Shown here: piece after piece, positions 57,085-64,000 of the stretch | Position numbering within the stretch: the first letter of the stretch is position 1 | How the letters are laid out: each line of letters opens with the position of its first letter | Assembly (NCBI GenBank): GCA_007922305.1 | Contig: ML677385.1 | Span: forward strand, 3,001,235-3,065,234 | Origin: Dermatemys mawii | Taxonomy: Eukaryota > Chordata > Testudines > Dermatemydidae | Length of the DNA: 64,000 nucleotides | Direction of reading: 5' to 3' | Made by a program: the position numbers and the translations under genes | The notes under the pieces: generated by a model | The model's input: the letters and a program-made list of their open reading frames with translations, nothing else | Told to the model about the DNA's origin: nothing | Database searches by the model: none

Positions 57085-57651
57085 GTGATAGAGGAAGGTC
57101 AGGGAGCTGTGGTAGAGTGCTTGAGGGGAGATATGTAAACTCAGAGCTAATTGAGGCGTGGCTCCCTGTGGACTAGGGAAGGTTGCAGGTTGATTGGAAC
57201 ACCTGCAATCAATTAAGGCCCTGCTAAGAACCTAATAAAACCCCCTGCTTCAGGCAGACAGGAGAGGAGTTGGAGCAGTGAGCAGTTTGGAGGAGTTGGA
57301 GCAGTTTGGAAGAGTTGGAACAGTGAGCAGTTGTAGGAGAGTTTGGAACCAAGACCACCCAGACCCTAGGTAAAGAGACACTTGACCTGTGTAGAGAGAG
57401 GGCAGGAAGCCCCACAAACTGAAGGGTAGGAGAGGGAAGTAGCCCAGGGGAAGGAATAGCTACTTCAGGTAGTTTACCGCTATCCTCAGGGCCCCTGGGC
57501 TGGGACCTGGAGTAGAGGGCGGGCCCGGATCCCTCCCTCTCCACTCCCCCTCCTCCAGGATACTAGTAGGGCAGTTAATACCCTATTCAGGGGCAAGAAA
57601 TAGCTCCCTGAACCCCCCACAAGAAGAGAAAGCGCGGGACCCATCATAACA
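57085..57651 (+). mobile_element. LTR-like repeat
   Basis: Starts TGTGATAGAGGAAGG and ends CATCATAACA, a TG..CA unit of 567 bp. 'cctgcaatcaattaaggccc' with 'ctaataaaaccccctg' resembles the promoter and polyadenylation part of LTRs I have seen in turtles. Short repeated 'ggagttggagcag' units lie at 57267-57330. No target duplication or ORF was seen. Confidence 0.45.
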
Positions 57652-57924
57652 GTGCCAGCAATTTGCCACAAGGTAATAAAAGAAACTGCCATCTTAAAGA
57701 TCAAACAAATAAAATATATCAAGGACATCTGCAGTAAAATATGGGGAAGGGATTTAAGGGAGGGAAACAAGCCCATGGCCAACAGTGATCATAAGAAACT
57801 TGTGTATTTTCTCTATATTTTATAATATAGCCATCACCATAGAACTTAGGTGCTGTATATAAAAATAAAGAAATCATAATGGTGAAGGCAGCACTTTTTG
57901 TCCTGCCATTGTTTGCTCCTATAA

Positions 57925-58105
57925 TAATAATGAATGCTTACCTCTTGCACCCATAGATCTTGCACCCATAGAAGACCCCAAAGTACTTCACAAAGGAGGA
58001 CAGTATCATTATTTCCATTTTATAGATGGGGAAACTAAGGCAAAGGGAGGTGAAATGACTTACCCAGTTTCACTCAGCAGGCCAGTGGAAGAGCCTGGCT
58101 TCTCA
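57925..58105 (+). mobile_element. MIR-like SINE fragment
   Basis: 'tatcattatttccattttat', 'gatggggaaactaaggcaaa' and 'ggtgaaatgacttacccagt' form the recognisable MIR core and tail. A 19-bp tandem duplication ('tcttgcacccatagaagac' beside 'ctcttgcacccatagatct') lies at 57943-57973. Confidence 0.75.
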
Positions 58106-59780
58106 TCTGCATTATTATAATAATGTCAAGATAAGTTTCCAGGTGCTTTTTTGTTTACCTTACTCCTTTCTTCCCCTTACCCCTTGAAATTGGGAGATAA
58201 TCATTTGGAAGATGCACCTTCAGAGATTTATGTCTGTGGGATACTTCTGCAAAAGTTTTAGATGAAACATTTCTGCCATGGGGTCTGAACTGTAGACTAG
58301 CAAGTAATAGGAAACAAATCATCTTTGCTTCTTCTAAGGGAGAATGTTAGCAAACTGATTCATGAACTTAAATAAGGAAGGCCACAATATCCTTCAAGAT
58401 ATATGTTATGTAAGACCAAAAGAAGATGAATACAACTCTGAGTATTCTACACCCTAAAACTTGGAATGCAGAGAACACACTCAAAGTTGTAGTAACAAAA
58501 TAGTTAATAATAGCATATTTTAGGTTGCAGTATTGTGTACAATGTAAGGTTTTACACCAGAGAGAAACCGCATATGTCTTTCAGTACTTATTTATTTATA
58601 TTTATTTCATTTAAAACTTATTTGAAATGGAAACTATTTACATATTTAAAAACATAAGTAAACTTATTTATGCTTAATATACTGTAAATTAGTTTATTCA
58701 GTCTTGGTGCTAATTGGAGAAACAATTCATTAATGTTACTGGTCTCTAATTCTTTGTAAAAACTTGAGATCCTAAATCAAAATAGCTTTTTTCTTTGGAG
58801 TTAAAGTACTTCTTATCCATGCTAAATTGCGAGAAGAGTGCAATACAAAAAATTGCTTTCAAATTCTGATCTCTTGGATGCCAGTGCACTGCTATATTAT
58901 TGCCCCAGAAAATAGATATACTGCCCTCATGGGCATCTGTGTTACATTTTAGGGACTTCAACTTTGGCATTATTAGTCTTACTTAGGTGTCTGTAAATGA
59001 AAAGCTATACATACATACATAGTGAAAAGTCAACGTTCCTTTTGAAATGTCAGGAAGACAGAGTTCAAAAGTCATTTCAAGTCTGAAAACATACCTATTC
59101 CAGGAAGCATTCCAGTTACAATGCTTGTAATCTGTTTTGATGTGCAATTCTCACGGTTTCCTTTAGTTTGGGATGTTTAGGACAGGGATTATTTTCTTTA
59201 TATGGCATGTTGACCTATTACAGTGCACACTTTACTGAGTTATATACAAAAAAAATGACATGCTGTAAAATCTGTGAAACTACCGCACTAAAATTACAAG
59301 TATTGATTTTTCTTTGACTAGGTAGTTACATTTATTTGCCTCCTTTTATCCCTCCTCCTTTTTTCTCCCTTAAGAATTAATCAATACCACTTTGTAGAAT
59401 CCTGTGATACCAAAGTTACTGTAAGGGCTGTATCCTCCATAAATCTACCTGTTCCCCATAACCCACAACATAGGCCCCCTGGCATTGGGAGCTAACTGTT
59501 CTTGACTGGAGGCTGCTAGACCTGTTGTACTAATTTAGAGGAAATAAATTGTCTAAAGGTGTTAACCTAACCCAGTTACTCTCCAGCACTGAATTGTGTT
59601 AAACAAAGTCCTGTGTGTGGTATACAGAGACCTCAGACTACTTAGCACTATAGTAAATGTACCATTAAAATCATTTTATTAAAGATGCAGAAAAAGAAAA
59701 TGAGTTAGAGCATTTCAGATGTAAAGTATTAAATAAGACTTTGATTTTGTCAACGTCCCTTGTTCCCTTTCCCTTTAGGC
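58106..59780. other. Non-coding stretch
   Basis: AT-rich, no gene or repeat ends recognised. Confidence 0.35.
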
Positions 59781-59785
59781 ATAGA

Positions 59786-60260
59786 CAGTTTTTGGAAGGA
59801 AAACACCCCTATTGTTTGACAATCTTAGGTAGTATCAAAGATGGTAATAGCTGCCCTTTTGGATAAAAGAGAAGGAGCTAGTTGAGTAGGGCTGGAAAAG
59901 TTGCTGCTGCTGCTAATATTCAGTCTTGGAAGGAAACCCCCCCCTTGTTTGACAGTCTCCTAGATGGTATCAAAGATGGTAGCTGTCATCCCAAGTGGTG
60001 TTTGGGATTCATCTGGTGCCAGTAGGGGTGACAATGTCATGGGGGTTCCTCTCTCTCTGGCGCATTTTGGTCAGCACACTTCTTAGGATCAGGATGATGA
60101 AGGCCTGAGGTCCCAGGGAATGGTTGGTCTGGAAGCCATGATGGTGAAGCTTTCTCTCTCTTTCCAGTAGCCTCTGTCTATTTTTTCCCATCTGTTCTTC
60201 TTTTTGTTCTTTCTAACTTTCCCCACAAAATCTCTTTTAAGGACCCCAAAAGGGAGTGTT
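59786..60260 (+). repeat. Dispersed repeat of unknown class, copy 2, with an internal duplication
   Basis: 59995-60260 matches copy 1 at 632-875. Just upstream, about 80 bp is duplicated: 59786-59866 and 59921-59998 share 'tggaaggaaa', 'ttgtttgaca' and 'ggtatcaaagatggta'. No ORF or inverted ends were seen. Confidence 0.5.
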
Positions 60261-60549
60261 GATTGGAGAATTTCACTCTCTCATTATTTTGTCCACCTAT
60301 TAGACCCAATAGCTGATATAACAAGCGTAATCTCAGTCCAATCCTTGAATCATAACAACTTGACCTTTTTGTTTAGACTAATTCAGGTATTCTGTCTCCT
60401 TTTCGTACCTTTTTCCATCAACATTTGTTATTATAGGTTATTTTAACACTTTTTTTTACAGTTGAGCTCATCAGGTAGAGTTGCAGGCACAATTCTCACA
60501 ACAGATCTCTCCAGAAATTCTTAGACAGAAGAACTACAAGAATGAATTG

Positions 60550-60985
60550 AGGTATGGAAAGCAGGACCTACAATGGAATACCTAAAGAGAGACTAATCTA
60601 TTTAGTTTACTTATGAGAAGATTAAGAGGCAACTTATTCATGGCCTGTGAGTTCTTGGACAGGGAAAACAGATCTGATTCTAGACGACTCTTGCAGACAA
60701 AAGCATAGTAAATCAGTGGTTGGAAGCTGAAGTCAGCAAAGTTCAATCTGGAAATCAGACACACATTTTTAACAGTCAGGGTACTTACCAATGGGTTGTG
60801 CTAAATTCTCCGTCACCTGCAGTCCTTAAATCAGGATTGTATATCTTTCCAAAAGATTCACTTGAATTCAAGCACAAGTTATTGGGCTAGATGGAGGAAT
60901 TTCTGGGTGAAACTCTGAGACCTATGTTATGCAAGAGGTCAGACTAAGTGATCATAATAGTACTTCTGTGACCTTAAAGTCTATG
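60550..60985 (+). mobile_element. CR1 3'-end fragment
   Basis: 'gagagactaatctatttagt' through 'agaggtcagactaagtgatc' and 'gtgaccttaaagtctatgaa' is a diverged CR1 3' region in sense orientation. Confidence 0.75.
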
Positions 60986-61897
60986 AACCTGTCTTTCAGT
61001 AAATGAAATCTCATTTGATACTTATTGATAAGTAATTGAATTTAATCCAGAACTTTGATATGTGCCCCAATTCAGCATTTGCCTTTTGCAGGGCAGCAGT
61101 TATCTGAGAGAAATCCACAAAAAGTAATAAACCTTTTTCAAATTCTTGCCCAACTATATGTACTTATATCTCCTCTGCAGTTCTTTTCTAGTAGTACTGG
61201 TGGTGGGTATTCTGTACTGTAGAAACTAGTTAGCATAATTTTGATATTATATTGATCTTGGAAGGTTGCCAGTCCAGGTGGACTGGCAGACATTTATGCC
61301 ATTGACGGTTCTACAAAATGAAATCTGCATCAGACTGTGATGTTGCACCCCATAATGCTTAGGCATAGGCTTGCGTGTTCTGTTTTATTTTGCTTGGTAA
61401 TTCACTTTGTTCTGTTGTTACTACTTGGAAACACTTAAATCCTACTTTTTTTGTATTTAATAAAATCACTTTTACTTATTATTTAATCCAGAGTATGTAT
61501 TAATAGGTGGAGGGGCAAACAGCTGTACATCTCTCTCTATCAGCGCTATAGAAGGCGAACAATTTATGAATTTACCCTCCCTAAACTTTATGCAGGGTTA
61601 AACAGATTTATTTGGGGTTTGGACCCCACTGGGAGTTGGGCATCTGAGTTTTAGAGACAGGAACACTTCTTAAGTTGCTTTCAGTTAAGCTTGCAGTTTG
61701 TGGGACGTGGTTCAGACGTGGGTCTGTGTCTGTGGCCAGCAAGCATGTCTGGAACAACCAGGCAGGGTTCTGGAGTTCCAAGCTGGCAGGGAAAGCAGGG
61801 GCAGAAGTAGCTTTGGCACATCAGTTGGCAACCCTAAGGGGGTTTCTGTGATCCAACTCATGATACAGACAGTGTGCATGAGGGATGGCTAACTGTT
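60986..61897. other. Non-coding stretch
   Basis: No gene or repeat ends recognised. Confidence 0.35.
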
Positions 61898-63420
61898 TGT
61901 GATAGGGACCTTGGGGTACAACCTGGAACTGTGGTACCATAGTGCCCCCTTAACTCTGCAGCGTGGGAGGACTCTTGCAATGTTTTGCTAGTGACAAGCA
62001 GCAAATGCCTCCAGGTGCTATCACTCAGTAAAACAGCATGTGGAGCCCCACACTGAGCTTGAGCCATTCATGACTCACAGAGAAAAGCACCAGCAAATTT
62101 CCCTAGCTCTCAACCTTGCACCCCAGATCTGTACCGTCTTGCTCTGGTCAGAAGCCTGACCAGTGAAAGTTAATTACCAATCTGCCCCTCCCTCGATATG
62201 GAGAGGACACACACAAGCCTTTGTAAACTGAGTTGAGATTTCCCAAGCACTTCAAGCAAAACATACTGTTTTAGGGGAAGTATAAAACAGATTTATTAAC
62301 TACAGAAAGATAGATTTTAAGTGATTATAAGTGATAGGCATAATGATCAGAAATAGCTATCAAAAAAAATAAAAGTAAACACGCAGTCTAAAACCTAGAC
62401 CTTACTGGACCGAGCAGTGTTTGGATCATGCAGCATTTTTAACTCTACTGGATGTTACAGTAGGTTACAGTCCTTAATACACAGGCTTCCCCCTAAAGTC
62501 TGGGACCGATCTCCTCAGTTCAAGTCTTTATCTTCCCAGCATTCTTGTTGCTTCCAGTGTAAGTGGGGGAGGAGAAGGGTAATCACATGATGCCGCTGTC
62601 CCTTGTTTTATACCCTCAGTCCATGTGCTTGGAAAATGGAAAATACTAGCTCAGACATTTCCTGGTAGGCTTTGCTAAGTCAGAATTAAGCAATGCCCCA
62701 TTGTATGAAGCTTGCGCAATTCTCTTCTAAAACTATAAATCCCTTGCTTACAAATCCCCTGCTGATTAATGGTTGTGATGATCTTTCAGCACCTGCCTGG
62801 GTGTTGGTCACCTCCTTTGTTGTCACTGAACAATTAGCAATGGATGACTCCCAAACTTAAAAATATATTTCAACAACAACCATGCAGCAAAATCTTATAA
62901 CTTCATACATGTTAATGATATATGTATTTTGACAGCAGATCATGGCCTTTCCTGTGATACAGTAGAACCTCAGAGTTGTGAACACCCGTTACAAACTGAC
63001 CAGTCAACCACATACCTCATCTGGAACTGGAAGTATGCAATCAGGAAGAAGAGACCAAAAATTAAAAAAATAAGCAAATACAGTTCAGTACTGTGTTAAA
63101 TGTAAACTACTAAAAAAAAAAAAAAGGAAAAGTTTTTTTAAAAAAAGAGATTTGATAAGATAAGAAAATTGTTTTTGTGCTTTTTTGCTTGTTTTCTTTG
63201 AGTTACGATGGTTAAAAGCAGCATTTTTCTTCTGCATTGTAAAGTTTCAAAATTGTATTAAGTCAATGTTCAGTTATAAACTTTTGAAAGAACCACCATA
63301 ACATTTTGTTCAGAGTTACGAACAACTGTAACTCTGAGGTTCTACTGTATCTTACGTGTCATGCTTTGTATGTAATATAACTATATATGAGTGATGAATC
63401 TGGGGATTACAGGGTACTAC
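61898..63420 (+). mobile_element. LTR-like repeat, copy B, interrupted by a Tigger-like element
   Basis: It begins TGTGATAGGGACC and follows the same block order as copy A at 14207-15300. Its 3' part resumes after the 62960-63347 insertion with 'cttacgtgtcatgctttgta'. No coding region was found. Confidence 0.5.
62960..63347. mobile_element. Tigger/mariner-type MITE
   Basis: The left end is CAGTAGAACCTCAGAGTTGT and the right end read inwards is CAGTAGAACCTCAGAGTTAC. TA flanks both ends (62958-62959, 63348-63349), as expected for Tc1/mariner/pogo elements. At 388 bp with no ORF it is non-autonomous. Confidence 0.88.
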
Positions 63421-63559
63421 TTTGAGGTACAGAGTGCTACAGTGTTGTTCACCATTACTGTTAAAATCAAACATGTACAAATTGCTTTATGTAAACAAAC
63501 CTGTGGTTGAAATCAATGGGAATTAAGCACATATTTTGAATGTTTTGATGAACTGGGGC

Positions 63560-63635
63560 CACTGTAGGGAACAATTCTACACTGGGTACGGATGGACTAG
63601 ATAACCTCTACTAGACCTCTTCTCTTTCTGTTTCA
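63560..63635 (+). mobile_element. CR1 3'-end fragment
   Basis: 'gatggactagataacctcta' followed by 'gacctcttctctttctg' is a diverged CR1 tail. The remaining 360 bases to the window end contain nothing recognised. Confidence 0.45.
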
Positions 63636-64000
63636 CGGATATATTATTGATCTCACTGGTGGTGATCAGTTAAAAAATATCTAACTCATAGAATATACTG
63701 GTGACTTTAAGAAGCTCTTTCAGGGTTGTGGCAAATGTACATGGAATTATCTCTGAAACATTTCCTCTACAGTGGTTTGCCCTGTTTGCATTTAGTTGAA
63801 AATTAGGTGATTTGTTTGAGTGCAGCATCTGTAATACTATCTGTTTTTTTTGTTAAAAATAAAATGTCAAACTGGTTTTTCAGCTTTGCTGGAGGCAATA
63901 GTGGATTAAATAACCACCATGTGTAAATACTTGTGGCACATCGAACTTGATGGGCCGACCATCTTATTTTTCATCCTAAATAAAATGGGGTTTGTCGGTC

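Noticed and set aside
14207..63420. The two similar LTR-like repeats as 5' and 3' LTRs of one giant provirus
   Set aside because: They are 48 kb apart, diverged and surrounded by unrelated repeats, with no gag, pol or env between them. They are better read as separate solo copies.

Overview
This window is vertebrate nuclear DNA, almost certainly from a turtle. It is AT-rich and dominated by old interspersed repeats. These include CR1 LINE 3' halves, hAT and PIF/Harbinger miniature elements with 'ggttctcaaac' and 'tgtctacac' type ends, Penelope-like (PLE) ends reading 'agagtcctgtggcacctt', MIR-like tails and LTR fragments, a mix I recognise from turtle assemblies. A 10-N gap sits at 33399-33408. 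No bacterial, plasmid or phage features are present.

Host gene content is sparse. A strong CpG island (about 20390-21950) looks like a promoter. One well-formed candidate internal coding exon on the + strand (28613-28784) has a good acceptor and donor, but I could not assign it to a gene. If both belong to one transcription unit, much of the right half of the window is intron. I cannot show that from sequence alone.

Layout: 2.38-3.82 kb, a Penelope-like retroelement with a GIY-YIG endonuclease ORF, inverted ends and a 14-bp target duplication; 4.75-7.42 kb, CR1 LINE carrying a nested 1.05-kb hAT element; 14.2-15.3 kb, LTR copy A; 19.76-19.95 kb, inverted PLE ends; 20.4-21.95 kb, CpG island; 22.9-23.9 kb, two small MITEs; 28.6 kb, candidate exon; 30.25-32.16 kb, a broken multi-copy transposon-type gene of unassigned class with an upstream array of TGATGCAAT motifs; 33.9-34.6 kb, solo LTR; 35.1-37.0 kb, CR1 with nested hAT; 41.5-42.2 kb, Harbinger MITE next to a hAT MITE; 43.6-44.4 kb, antisense CR1 with nested hAT remnants; 45.4 and 46.3 kb, hAT MITEs; 49.9-54.15 kb, an essentially full-length two-gene PIF/Harbinger transposon; 55.3 kb, inverted PLE ends; 57-58 kb, LTR-like and MIR-like; 60.5 kb, CR1 3' end; 61.9-63.4 kb, LTR copy B with a nested Tigger-like element.

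The most coherent system is the Harbinger element. It carries a Myb/SANT-like DNA-binding gene (two exons, +) and a DDE transposase gene (-) that converge on a shared polyadenylation zone, between related terminal inverted repeats rich in TATAGCGCTATA palindromes. It is dead: the transposase has an in-frame TGA and a D-to-N change at the second catalytic position, and the Myb gene has two frame breaks. A 272-bp MITE 8 kb away shares its end and subterminal sequence, giving an autonomous/non-autonomous pair.
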